From NCBI GenBank assembly GCA_944324085.1, contig CALUUX010000034.1:1-51603 (forward strand): a stretch of DNA of 51,603 nt. The letters run 5' to 3'. The position numbers and the translations under genes are program-made. Of this stretch, positions 44,762-51,603 are shown piece by piece. Within the stretch, counting starts at the first letter, position 1. Each line of letters begins with the position of its first letter. The notes beneath the pieces were generated by a model. It worked only from the letters and a program-made list of their open reading frames with translations, searched no databases and was not told where the DNA came from. The stretch is from an uncultured Mailhella sp. GTDB taxonomy: Bacteria; Desulfobacterota; Desulfovibrionia; Desulfovibrionales; Desulfovibrionaceae.

Positions 44762-46299
44762 GGCATGATACCTATATGATGGATACGGATAAGAAAAATC
44801 TGACCAATAACGGCGGATCCGGAGAGAATCAGCTTTCCGCGGAATTTGGAGGGGCTTCGCCCGCCGAGCGTTCCGATGAACGTCCGACCGCGCCCAAAGC
44901 GGCCAGCCTGTTTGAACCGGTTGAGCTTTCCAGCCATTTGCTTCCTGAGGACCTTCCCTATGCGGCGGAAGTGGAGGCCGCGCTGGCAAGGCGGCCCGCC
45001 AAAAGCGCGTTATGGCTTTCTCTGGGAGTCTTTTTCTTTTTTGTCGCCTTTATCGTTTGGGCCAGCGTCGCCACGTTGGACGAGGTGACGCACGCCGAGG
45101 GGCAGGTGGTTCCGTCTTCGCGGACGCAGATCATTCAGAATCTTGAAGGCGGGATACTGAGCGGCGTTGAGGTGAGAGAAGGGCAGATTGTGGAGAAAAA
45201 CGACATTCTCGCCCGTCTGAACAACGAAATGGCGGAAAGCAGTCTTCGCGACATGCTCTACAAGGCCATGGAGAACTTAGTGGCTATCCGGAGGTTGAGG
45301 GCTTCCGTGTCCGGTTCCGAGCTGACATGGCCCGAAGACGTCAGGGCGTGGCTGGAGAGGGGAACGGGATACGCGCTGACGGAAGAGCAGTTTGAGCAAG
45401 GAAACAGACTCATCCAGGTGCAGGAAGAGACGTTTGCCGTGCAGAAACGTCAGCGCAAGTCCGAACTGGACGTGCTTATGGCCCAATCCAAGCAGCGGCG
45501 GCAGGAAGTTAAGGAGCAGATATCTCGAAAGGAACAGCTTTCACGCAGCTTGTCTCTGATTCGTCAGCAGATGGGCATAGCGTCGTCCCTTCTTGAAAAG
45601 CGCAGTTATTCCAAGGTGCAGTACCTGGAACTTCAGGAACGCGCCGTGCAGGCTCAAGGCGAGATCAACACGTTGGAAGCGTCCATTCCCAAGGCTGAGG
45701 CCGCGGCCAGCGAGGCGGAGCATCGCATAGCGTTGCGCGAAGCGGAGCTGGACGCCGCTCTCATGGATGAGATAAACAAAAGGAGTCTCGAACTGGCGTC
45801 GCTTCGAGAAAGTCTGTCCGCCGGCAGCGACAGAGTGACGAGAACGGAGCTGCGTTCTCCGGTGCGAGGCACCGTGAAACAGATATACATCAATACCGTG
45901 GGGGGCGTGGTTAAACCAGGAGAGCCGATTATGGAAATTGTTCCTTTGGATGATACGCTTTTGGTGGAAGCCAGGGTGAGACCGTCCGACGTGGCGTTTC
46001 TTCATCCGGGACAAAAGGCCATGGTCAAGGTATCCGCGTACGATTTTTCCATCTATGGCGGTCTGGACGGCGTGCTGGAACAGATAAGCGCAGATACCAT
46101 TGAAGACAAGCGCGGGGAATTCTATTACCAGGTTAAGGTTCGTACGCCTCGGTCATCTATTGTATACCGCAATGAATCGTTGCCCATCATGCCCGGTATG
46201 ATGACGACTGTCGATATTATCACCGGTAAGAAAACGGTGCTTGACTATTTGCTCAAGCCAATTCTCAAGGCAAAGCAGAACGCGTTGAGAGAAAAATAG
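44758..46299 (+). CDS. lapC: Type I secretion membrane fusion protein, HlyD/LapC-like
   Basis: Adaptor bridging the ABC exporter to the outer-membrane channel. 513 residues: a 75-residue cytoplasmic N-terminus, one anchor helix (SALWLSLGVFFFFVAFIVWA, about 82-101), lipoyl half DEVTHAEGQVVPSSRTQIIQ with NLEGGILSGVEVREGQ, a long coiled coil (about 170-355), second lipoyl half TELRSPVRGTVKQIYINTVGG, and the beta-barrel with DIITGKKTVLDYLLKPIL at the end, the HlyD signature. Overlaps the exporter by ATGA. Confidence 0.92.
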   Translation: MRHDTYMMDTDKKNLTNNGGSGENQLSAEFGGASPAERSDERPTAPKAASLFEPVELSSHLLPEDLPYAAEVEAALARRPAKSALWLSLGVFFFFVAFIVWASVATLDEVTHAEGQVVPSSRTQIIQNLEGGILSGVEVREGQIVEKNDILARLNNEMAESSLRDMLYKAMENLVAIRRLRASVSGSELTWPEDVRAWLERGTGYALTEEQFEQGNRLIQVQEETFAVQKRQRKSELDVLMAQSKQRRQEVKEQISRKEQLSRSLSLIRQQMGIASSLLEKRSYSKVQYLELQERAVQAQGEINTLEASIPKAEAAASEAEHRIALREAELDAALMDEINKRSLELASLRESLSAGSDRVTRTELRSPVRGTVKQIYINTVGGVVKPGEPIMEIVPLDDTLLVEARVRPSDVAFLHPGQKAMVKVSAYDFSIYGGLDGVLEQISADTIEDKRGEFYYQVKVRTPRSSIVYRNESLPIMPGMMTTVDIITGKKTVLDYLLKPILKAKQNALREK

Positions 46300-46563
46300 T
46301 CTGCTGATAAGAAATATTGCATACGCGTTATGTGTTTTATATGACTGTTATAATAAATATTAACTTTTATATAAGATAGATTTTTATATTTATCAAAAAT
46401 ATTTTTTGTGTTGATATATTTTTATATATATTATATATTTCTGTATTATGTAAGATGTATTTATTATAACTGTTGAATAACGCAAGGTTATGATGACAGT
46501 TTTTCGGTATTCATCGGAAACGGAATTATGGATACAACAGCGTTATGACAGGAGGACGTTTCA
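46300..46563. other. Very AT-rich gap before the outer-membrane channel gene
   Basis: 264 bases, mostly A and T between about 46325 and 46480 with alternating TATATA and TTTTTATA blocks, unlike any other part of the window. No ORF. It separates lapC from the tolC-like gene and may hold a separate promoter, possibly with curved DNA bound by nucleoid proteins (inference). Confidence 0.5.
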
Positions 46564-47934
46564 ATGAAGGCGTTGTCATTGTTCATTATATCAAATTTTC
46601 TTGGAGCTCTTCTGTGTGTCCCCGGCGCCTACGCCGGAGAGAAAGATGAGGCCATTCCCTTGAAGGAAACCGTTGAGGCCATGCTGAGAAATAACAATTC
46701 CTTGAAGGCCATTCAGGAAAATCGTTCCGCCGTCGGCCATGAGGTGGACAGAGCTAAGGCCGGTTATGGTCCTCGCGTGGATCTTACCGCCAGAGGAGGC
46801 TTCGGGAAACTTACCGACAGTACGACGCGTTCCTACGGGTACAATGACGCCGCTCCGTATTCTTCCGCGTCTCTTCTCATCACGCAGCCGTTGTGGGACG
46901 GCTGGGCTACGCGCGGCCGCGTGCGCGAAGCCGAAGCGACCTATCGTTCTTTGGACCATCGAGTGCTGGACAACGCCAACACTCTGGCTCTTGACGCCAT
47001 TATCGCACATGTGGACGTGCTTCGCCGTCAGCAAATCTATCAGCTTGCGCAGGATAATGTGACGCGCCATGAGGAAATTCTTGAAAAAGCCAGGCAACGT
47101 GAGGCGCAGGGCGTGGATACCATGGCCGACGTTTCCCAGGCGCAGAGCCGTCTGGCGCGCGCTCATTCCACATTGACGGAAGCCCGCGCGTCGCTGCGCA
47201 TAGGTGAAGACACCTATACGAGACTGACTCGCCATGCCGCGGTTTCTCTCGGTCCTGTCAATATGCCGAAGGATATGTTTGAGAGCTCGGAAGCCGTGCT
47301 CAAGGCCGCTCAGAAGGGAAATCCCAAAGTGGCGGCCTATCTTGAAGACGTGAACGCGGCCAAGGCGGTCAGAGAACAGGCGCGATCCGCCTACAGCCCG
47401 TCCCTCAGCATCGAGGCCGGACCGTCGTACTCCGACCGCGACGGCAAGAGCGAGATGTGGACGGCGGAAGTGGGTGTGGCCGCCGTCGTGCGCTGGAACC
47501 TGTTCAGCAGCGGAGCGGACGTCGCTGAAAGCAAGGCTGCCGCCGCCCGCATCCGGCAGAGTCGTCGGGTTCTCTACGACTACATGGACGACCTGAAGCT
47601 GAACGTGGAGCAAAGCTGGACGGAATATCTTTCGGCGCGCAAACAGCTTGAATATTATCGGGAAGCCATTGAATATAATAAGACGACCCGCAACGCTTAC
47701 GAGGAGCAGTTCATTTTGGGGCAGCGCAGTCTGCTTGACGTGCTGGACGCGGAAAACGAACTGTTCAACTCGTCGACTCAGGCGGCTACGGCTCTTGGCA
47801 ATACCCTGATTGCGGCCTATAGAATGAAGGCCCTCGCCGGTACGCTTTTGCCCAGCCTCAATATCAGCACAGAAGCGTTGAAAACGACGCCTTACGATTC
47901 CGAACCGCTCGACAGTCTGAGCATGCCGAAATAA
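46564..47934 (+). CDS. TolC family outer-membrane channel of the type I system (LapE-like)
   Basis: Outer-membrane trimeric channel. 456 residues from ATG with AGGAGG, signal peptide MKALSLFIISNFLGALLCVP ending near AYAG. The two OEP repeats are clear: first with ITQPLWDGWATRGRVREAEA and VRWNLFSSGADVAESKAAAA in the second, and the family end motif LGQRSLLDVLDAENELFNSS. It completes the ABC-adaptor-channel set and is followed by the lapG remnant. Confidence 0.92.
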   Translation: MKALSLFIISNFLGALLCVPGAYAGEKDEAIPLKETVEAMLRNNNSLKAIQENRSAVGHEVDRAKAGYGPRVDLTARGGFGKLTDSTTRSYGYNDAAPYSSASLLITQPLWDGWATRGRVREAEATYRSLDHRVLDNANTLALDAIIAHVDVLRRQQIYQLAQDNVTRHEEILEKARQREAQGVDTMADVSQAQSRLARAHSTLTEARASLRIGEDTYTRLTRHAAVSLGPVNMPKDMFESSEAVLKAAQKGNPKVAAYLEDVNAAKAVREQARSAYSPSLSIEAGPSYSDRDGKSEMWTAEVGVAAVVRWNLFSSGADVAESKAAAARIRQSRRVLYDYMDDLKLNVEQSWTEYLSARKQLEYYREAIEYNKTTRNAYEEQFILGQRSLLDVLDAENELFNSSTQAATALGNTLIAAYRMKALAGTLLPSLNISTEALKTTPYDSEPLDSLSMPK

Positions 47935-48042
47935 CGCTTCCGTCCCGGCGGCGGGGAAGAGGATCGTTTGGACGAGCCGCGCGGCGCACATTGCCTTGGC
48001 GTGGGGCCGGCGCGGATAGTTTGCAGGAGTGACGAAAAATTC

Positions 48043-48698
48043 ATGACTATCGGCACGCATATTGCGCGGATAAGGCGCGGAATGGCGCTGACGCTGTGTG
48101 CGATCGGCTTGCTGGAAGTTCTTGGAATGTTCGTCACTCCGGCCCAAGCGAAAACCCGTCTGTTCGGTACGGTTGAGTTTCAAATGGATTTAAAGAAGCA
48201 GCAAAACTGGTTGTCCGCCATAGCGAGGAATGGGAAGCATCCTATTTTTTTTGATGAAAAACGTTTTAATTCTTCCACTCTCTGGAAAGATCTGAAGAAG
48301 CGAGCTTCGGACAAGCCATTGATGGAGAAACTTAATATAGTCAATAAATTTTGGAATATGTGGCCTTATCGAACGGATAAGGAATTTACGGAAAGCAAGA
48401 TTATTGGGCTGCGCCGTATGAGTTTTTGGCGAAATCGGGGGACTGTGAGGATTATTGCATTATTAAATATTATACGTTGAAGGAACTCGGCGTTTCCATA
48501 GACGATATGCGAATCGTGGTTGTGCGTGAGACTATTCGCAATATAGGGCACGCGGTGCTTGCCGTGTATGACGGAGACAATATATATATTCTGGACAACT
48601 TGTCTGAGGCCGTTCGTCCGGCGAAAAGAGTGCGAAATTATAGACCGCAGTTTTCCGTCAATGAGAAGCATCGCTGGGTTCATGTAAAGCCGAAATAA
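48043..48698 (+). pseudogene. lapG: LapG-like periplasmic cysteine protease, frameshifted
   Basis: Family of transglutaminase-like proteases (Peptidase C93) that cut the N-terminal anchor of large adhesins. Frame one gives signal peptide (GLLEVLGMFVTPAQA) and the N-terminal half, ending KFWNMWPYRTDKE at 48384, then runs into unrelated residues and stops at 48480. The other plus frame continues smoothly: YGKQDYWAAPYEFLAKSGDC and onward to 48698, with the catalytic Cys (48444), His (48549, in IGHAVLAV) and Asp (48594, in ILDN). A single missing base at about 48385 explains it. Sequencing error is the main alternative. Confidence 0.85.
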
Positions 48699-48764
48699 GA
48701 GTAAAATTGGCGAGCCGTCATAGATATGAGAAAAGAAAACATCCCCCACGGATGGAGGAATGCG

Positions 48765-49493
48765 ATGAGCAGTCGTGAACTTGTCAGCACTTCTGGTCTT
48801 TCTAAAAAGACGCTATTGGCTGCGGTAGGTCTTGCGCTTGTGTCCGGGTGCATCACGTTGTTTTTTTGTTTTTCGCAGTCGGAAAACAGACGTTTTGAGG
48901 TGCTGCACAACTATGAGATGCGGGTAAACGCGTGGCTCAGCGACGCGGCGCAGTCCGTCGATATCTGGAACGGCGAGATGAAAGAGCTGCGGCTTCGGGT
49001 AAGCGACGCTGAGACGTACCGTCTTTTTTCCGGGGATTTGTTCGGACTCGACAAGAGGGTGACGGGCGCCATTAATAACGTCGAAGACGGAGTCTCCTTG
49101 TCAGGCGACGCGGCGGTTCTTTCGGAAGAGGTGCCGGCCATACGAAGAATTTTGCTGGAGTTCATGAATTACAACGGATTGTTGGACGCTCGTCTGGTCA
49201 ATAAAGAAGGACAGACCATTCTTTCCGCGCTCAGCACGCCCGCGCCTCTGACTTCTGATCAGACCGGAGCCACGCTGCGAGCCATGAAAACAGGACAAAG
49301 CGTGTTTCTTCCTGTGCGCGGCGGAGCCAACGGGCTTGTTCTTGACGTGTTCGAACCTGTGTACGATCTGGAGACCCCGGATAAATGCGTGGCCGTGTTC
49401 ATGGTGTCCGTTCCCGTGCTTAGCAAGGTGACGCAGTTTACCGCGCGTCCAAAGCAGAACGACATGTCAATTATAGGGGGGCAGAAGAAATGA
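48765..49493 (+). CDS. Membrane sensor with Cache-like periplasmic region, C-terminally truncated
   Basis: 242 residues from MSSRELVSTSGLSKKTLLAA with GGAGG six bases before the ATG. One helix (about 17-37) is followed by a periplasmic region of about 190 residues with a dCache/PDC-like look (LLDARLVNKEGQTILSAL, VLDVFEPVYD). The frame then ends IIGGQKK without a second helix or any cytoplasmic output domain. Sensor genes next to lapG elsewhere (LapD type) carry a HAMP and GGDEF/EAL part. The break falls where the Mu-like prophage begins, so truncation by insertion is likely but unproven. Confidence 0.7.
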   Translation: MSSRELVSTSGLSKKTLLAAVGLALVSGCITLFFCFSQSENRRFEVLHNYEMRVNAWLSDAAQSVDIWNGEMKELRLRVSDAETYRLFSGDLFGLDKRVTGAINNVEDGVSLSGDAAVLSEEVPAIRRILLEFMNYNGLLDARLVNKEGQTILSALSTPAPLTSDQTGATLRAMKTGQSVFLPVRGGANGLVLDVFEPVYDLETPDKCVAVFMVSVPVLSKVTQFTARPKQNDMSIIGGQKK

Positions 49494-49516
49494 GAATGAC
49501 GGTATGGCGTCATCCA

Positions 49517-49538
49517 GTCGGCTAGATGTCGGCTATAT
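49517..49538. repeat. 11-bp tandem repeat near the prophage boundary
   Basis: GTCGGCTAGAT is followed immediately by GTCGGCTATAT, ten of eleven bases identical. It lies just after the truncated sensor gene and before the prophage repressor. Confidence 0.7.
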
Positions 49539-49649
49539 GTACGCCAGGCGCGGGCTTATGGTGGTCCGGCGTCTAAAAAAGGCCGCGAAAAAAGACTTGA
49601 GAACGGAAGGCTATTTCAAGAGCGTTTCCGCACGACAAATGAGAATACA

Positions 49650-49698
49650 ACAGCCCTGCCGTGTGTCGTTTTTGACACAAAAGCAGGGCTGTTTTTTT
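49650..49698. terminator. Two-tier terminator hairpin after the prophage repressor
   Basis: ACAGCCCTGC pairs with GCAGGGCTGT and, inside, TGTGTC with GACACA around GTTTTT. Rightward it ends in TTTTTTT; leftward in a weaker T-rich tract. It can end the repressor mRNA (stop at 49710) and block host read-through into the prophage. Confidence 0.82.
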
Positions 49699-49709
49699 GT
49701 CTTTTCTGA

Positions 49710-50231
49710 TTATGCAACGCCGCTATGTTGCGCAGGCTGATCCGAAGCAACAGCGAGTCGATTTTTACGCTCCTCCAGTCGGGCAACCTTCTCACGTAGT
49801 TCCCCGATTTCTCGTAGGAGGCATTCTTTTTCGCGGTAAAGAGCGTCCTTTTCTTGATGAAGGCGGCGATTTTCTGCAATTATTTCTTTTTTTTCTTCCC
49901 AAAAAATGCGCTTTTCCTCCTCAAATATGCGTCGCTCCAAGGTAAGCGCATCCGAGTCTTTTTCCGCAACTGAGTAGGCGCTTTCAGAATGCGGCTCTTG
50001 GTCTTTGTTTGCGTACAAGTCCTTTTGTCCTGCGGCCTGTAATTCTTCGACGGGGACTTTGAACAAAAGGGAGGCTTTTGCAAGCCATTTCATCGGAATT
50101 TTTTGTCTTTTTTTGACAGATGAAAGCGCTTGTTTTGAGTATCCCAGCTTTTGAGCAAGCTCAAAATCATAGGATACTCCTGCCAGCTTTTTCATATAGT
50201 CCAATGCGGCTTGCGTACTTGCATGTTCCAT
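49710..50231 (-). CDS. Mu-like phage repressor (CI-type HTH with coiled-coil tail)
   Basis: Leftward repressor of the prophage. 173 residues from MEHASTQAALDYMKKLAGVS; an ATG at 50255 lies inside the operator repeat and is less likely. The N-terminal helix-turn-helix (DFELAQKLGYSKQALSSVKK, about 22-41) is of the phage CI type. Residues about 95-160 are almost pure E/K/R/L heptads (EEEKRIFWEEKKEIIAENRR and similar), a long coiled coil for oligomerisation. No S24/LexA-like peptidase domain is present, so RecA-stimulated self-cleavage is not expected. Confidence 0.82.
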   Translation of the reverse strand: MEHASTQAALDYMKKLAGVSYDFELAQKLGYSKQALSSVKKRQKIPMKWLAKASLLFKVPVEELQAAGQKDLYANKDQEPHSESAYSVAEKDSDALTLERRIFEEEKRIFWEEKKEIIAENRRLHQEKDALYREKECLLREIGELREKVARLEERKNRLAVASDQPAQHSGVA

Positions 50232-50247
50232 TAGCTCAAACCTGCAA

Positions 50248-50279
50248 GCAAACATGCAAATATATTTTGCATTGTTTGC
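50248..50279. promoter_or_regulatory. Inverted-repeat operator upstream of the repressor
   Basis: GCAAACATGCAAA faces TTTTGCATTGTTTGC around a short AT core, one extra base in the right arm. CCTGCAAGCAAA overlapping its left side recurs as CCTGCAAGTAAA at 50322-50333, making a set of related sites between the divergent genes. Confidence 0.6.
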
Positions 50280-50352
50280 TAGTTATGCCGCATAGTTAGG
50301 TAAAATTCAAAAAAAGATAAACCTGCAAGTAAATAAAAGCGGTCTATCCTTC

Positions 50353-50408
50353 TTGACTAGTACGCTTTTGCGTACTAAAAGAAACTTGCGGGCGGTTGAA
50401 GTTTCAAC
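50353..50408. promoter_or_regulatory. Candidate early promoter region of the prophage with palindromes
   Basis: TTGACT (50353-50358) could be a -35 element. It overlaps a perfect hairpin TAGTACGC-TTTT-GCGTACTA (50358-50377), and the palindrome GTTGAAGTTTCAAC follows at 50395-50408. No clean -10 at 17 bases is seen. These are likely repressor or Ner-type control sites for the rightward early genes. Confidence 0.4.
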
Positions 50409-50486
50409 ATAGCAAAGCCGACTTTATCCGGCCCGTCCCATTAAATCAACGTCCAGGCGCGAGCGGCGTTTGGACAGGAGCAGGCC

Positions 50487-50912
50487 ATGAAGCAGCTATC
50501 CTTACTTGACGACGCAGTCCGGCTTTCTGGCGTAATGGCGGCCATCAAGACCGCCATGCGCGATGCCGCCGGAGCGCCGGAAGGCGAAGGACGCAAGATG
50601 CTTGCCGACCGCCTGAATGAAATAGCACAGCGGGCGGGAATCAAGCTGACGGGCGGCAATACCCTGTCCATCAGCAAAGCCACACTGGACAAATGGCTGG
50701 CCCCCTCCGACACGTCGCACCCTCCATCCATATTGGCCTTGCTGGCCTTCTGTCGAGCCACCGGAAACGTGGAGCCTATCCGCGTTGCGGCGCAGGCGTT
50801 GGGTTTGGACCTAATGACGGAGGAAGACAAGAAACTTCGCGACTATGGAGCTGCTGTCCTAGAAATGAAGGCTGCCCGGCAACGCAAGCGCAGACTGGAG
50901 GAAGATTTATGA
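50487..50912 (+). CDS. Phage early DNA-binding protein, CII-like
   Basis: First rightward gene of the prophage, 141 residues, with GGAG before the ATG. A helix-turn-helix-like stretch lies at ISKATLDKWLAPS (about 62-74) followed by HPPSILALLAFCRATGN, a pattern seen in phage regulators of the CII kind; I cannot assign a named family with certainty. The last 25 residues are highly basic and charged. It overlaps the next gene by ATGA. Probably regulates the early promoter or transposition. Confidence 0.65.
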   Translation: MKQLSLLDDAVRLSGVMAAIKTAMRDAAGAPEGEGRKMLADRLNEIAQRAGIKLTGGNTLSISKATLDKWLAPSDTSHPPSILALLAFCRATGNVEPIRVAAQALGLDLMTEEDKKLRDYGAAVLEMKAARQRKRRLEEDL

Positions 50913-51151
50913 CCCGCGAAGAATGCGGACGCCAGCGCTATGAAGTTCGCTATGTAATCCGGGCGATTCTGGATGCACGCGGTCTAAGTATGGCGGAACT
51001 GGGAAGACGTATCGGCGTCACCGCAGAAGCAGTCTCCGCCACAGTGTTGGGTAAGCGGCATAGTCCGCGAGTATTGGAGGCCCTGCGCCGGGAAGGTGTA
51101 CCGGAAGAATGTTTGTTTGACCCGCGCAAGACACGCGACAAGGCCGCATAA
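50909..51151 (+). CDS. Small phage HTH protein, Ner-like
   Basis: 80 residues starting MTREECGRQRYEVRYVIRAI. A lambda-repressor-like helix-turn-helix is visible at SMAELGRRIGVTAEAVSATVLG (about residues 27-46; only part quoted), followed by KRHSPRVLEALRREGVPEEC. Position just before the transposase gene is where Mu has ner, the negative regulator of early transcription. The start overlaps the previous stop. Confidence 0.75.
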   Translation: MTREECGRQRYEVRYVIRAILDARGLSMAELGRRIGVTAEAVSATVLGKRHSPRVLEALRREGVPEECLFDPRKTRDKAA

Positions 51152-51173
51152 GGCGACGCGAAGGAAAAAGGCA

Positions 51174-51603
51174 ATGGCACTCAAGGAGGCATATACATCT
51201 CAAGCTCTCGCCCCCTTATTGGGACTTACTCGACAAGGGGTAGATGCTCAGGCCAAGTCTGGCGGTTGGCAATTCCGCCCGCGCAAGGGACGCGGTGGCG
51301 GGAAGGAGTGGCTTGTTTCCTCCATGCCAGAAGCGACGCAGCGCGCCCTCCAGACGGCAGAGGAACGCCGGGCGATAGAGGCAGAGGCAGCCCTTCCCGC
51401 AGTTGCAGTTTCCCGGCTTCTCTCCCCCGCCCGACAGGCCATCCTTGATGACAAGCGCCGTTACAAGGCGTTGGCAAAGGCCGATCTTCTGGGGCTTTAT
51501 CTGGACTGGCAGGCAAAGCACGGCAGCACCATCAGGCAGAAGCAAGCCTTTATCCTTGCCTATCAGGGCGGCGCATGGAGCAAGCTCCTTGCGGAACTCG
51601 GCC
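51174..51603 (+). CDS. MuA-type transposase, N-terminal part (3' partial)
   Basis: The frame runs off the right edge after 143 residues. Start ATG with AAGGAAAAAGG upstream. The N-terminus has the Mu DNA-binding domain look: TSQALAPLLGLTRQGVDAQA, then SGGWQFRPRKGRGGGKEW and LVSSMPEATQRALQ, the winged-helix segment that binds the internal enhancer in Mu. The following helices (about 95-140) match the start of the end-binding domain. The DDE catalytic core would lie outside the window. Together with the repressor order this marks a Mu-like element. Confidence 0.85.
   Translation, partial: MALKEAYTSQALAPLLGLTRQGVDAQAKSGGWQFRPRKGRGGGKEWLVSSMPEATQRALQTAEERRAIEAEAALPAVAVSRLLSPARQAILDDKRRYKALAKADLLGLYLDWQAKHGSTIRQKQAFILAYQGGAWSKLLAELG

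Larger units (their letters stand above)
49494..51603. mobile_element. Left end of a Mu-like transposable prophage (approximate, runs off window)
   Basis: The gene order is that of Mu: a leftward repressor near the left end, divergent control region, small rightward DNA-binding proteins, then a MuA-type transposase. The exact left terminus (expected to start TG and to be flanked by a 5-bp target duplication) lies somewhere between about 49460 and 49650 and cannot be fixed here; the right end is outside. Confidence 0.75.

Noticed and set aside
49504..49740. 78-residue plus-strand ORF across the prophage boundary
   Set aside because: It reads through the two-tier terminator and has no continuity with the sensor protein or known phage proteins.
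1..51603. CRISPR arrays, rRNA genes and insertion sequences
   Set aside because: No regularly spaced repeats, no rRNA-like stretches and no terminal inverted repeats of an IS were seen; the only mobile element supported is the Mu-like prophage.

Overview
The window is a stretch of Gram-negative chromosome that looks like a Desulfovibrionaceae-type bacterium (Desulfovibrio/Bilophila/Mailhella range; inferred from gene content, not from a database search). Supporting traits are [FeFe]-hydrogenase maturases with a TM1266-type protein, a TRAP transporter, a Lap-type type I secretion locus and a Mu-like prophage. Most of the window is GC-rich, tightly packed and has ordinary Shine-Dalgarno sites. 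The flanks of the secretion locus are clearly AT-richer.

Layout, left to right. A TRAP transporter (dctP, cut by the window edge, then dctQ and dctM) ends at two terminators. About 600 bases without a recognisable gene follow, then a two-helix membrane protein of unknown role. A leftward macA-macB-outer-membrane-lipoprotein set encodes a tripartite efflux pump. From 9.4 to 18.4 kb runs a long leftward housekeeping block: rpsB, tsf, a glycosyltransferase, pyrH, frr, uppS, cdsA, dxr, rseP, tsaB. It joins translation, UMP kinase, isoprenoid and phospholipid precursors, and a membrane protease. Next are an exported unknown, a metallo-beta-lactamase-fold hydrolase, and a rightward lptF-lptG pair (LPS export permease) preceded by a small conserved-looking ORF. 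A leftward cvpA, mazG and a degenerate secreted alpha/beta-hydrolase follow.

From 26.4 to 30.1 kb: a nitroreductase, the hydrogenase maturation genes TM1266-like/hydE/hydF (no hydG here) and a tRNA-Pro(CGG) with its own promoter and terminator. A MarR regulator and a cupin share a near-palindromic operator. The phosphate regulon is split into two divergent arms: pstS-pstC-pstA leftward, and phoB-phoR-pstB-phoU rightward. It is followed by a uracil permease, a flavoprotein, trmO and a DksA/TraR-like zinc-finger protein.

The right end (42.4-49.5 kb) is a Lap-type adhesin secretion locus: LapB-like ABC exporter, LapC-like adaptor, TolC-like outer-membrane channel, LapG-like periplasmic protease and a membrane sensor. 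Two parts of it look damaged. lapG carries a one-base frameshift just before its catalytic cysteine. The sensor gene stops after its extracytoplasmic region, right where a Mu-like prophage begins (leftward coiled-coil repressor, divergent control region with repeats, two small DNA-binding proteins, and the N-terminus of a MuA-type transposase running off the window). The damaged Lap locus beside the prophage is the most interesting part of the window.
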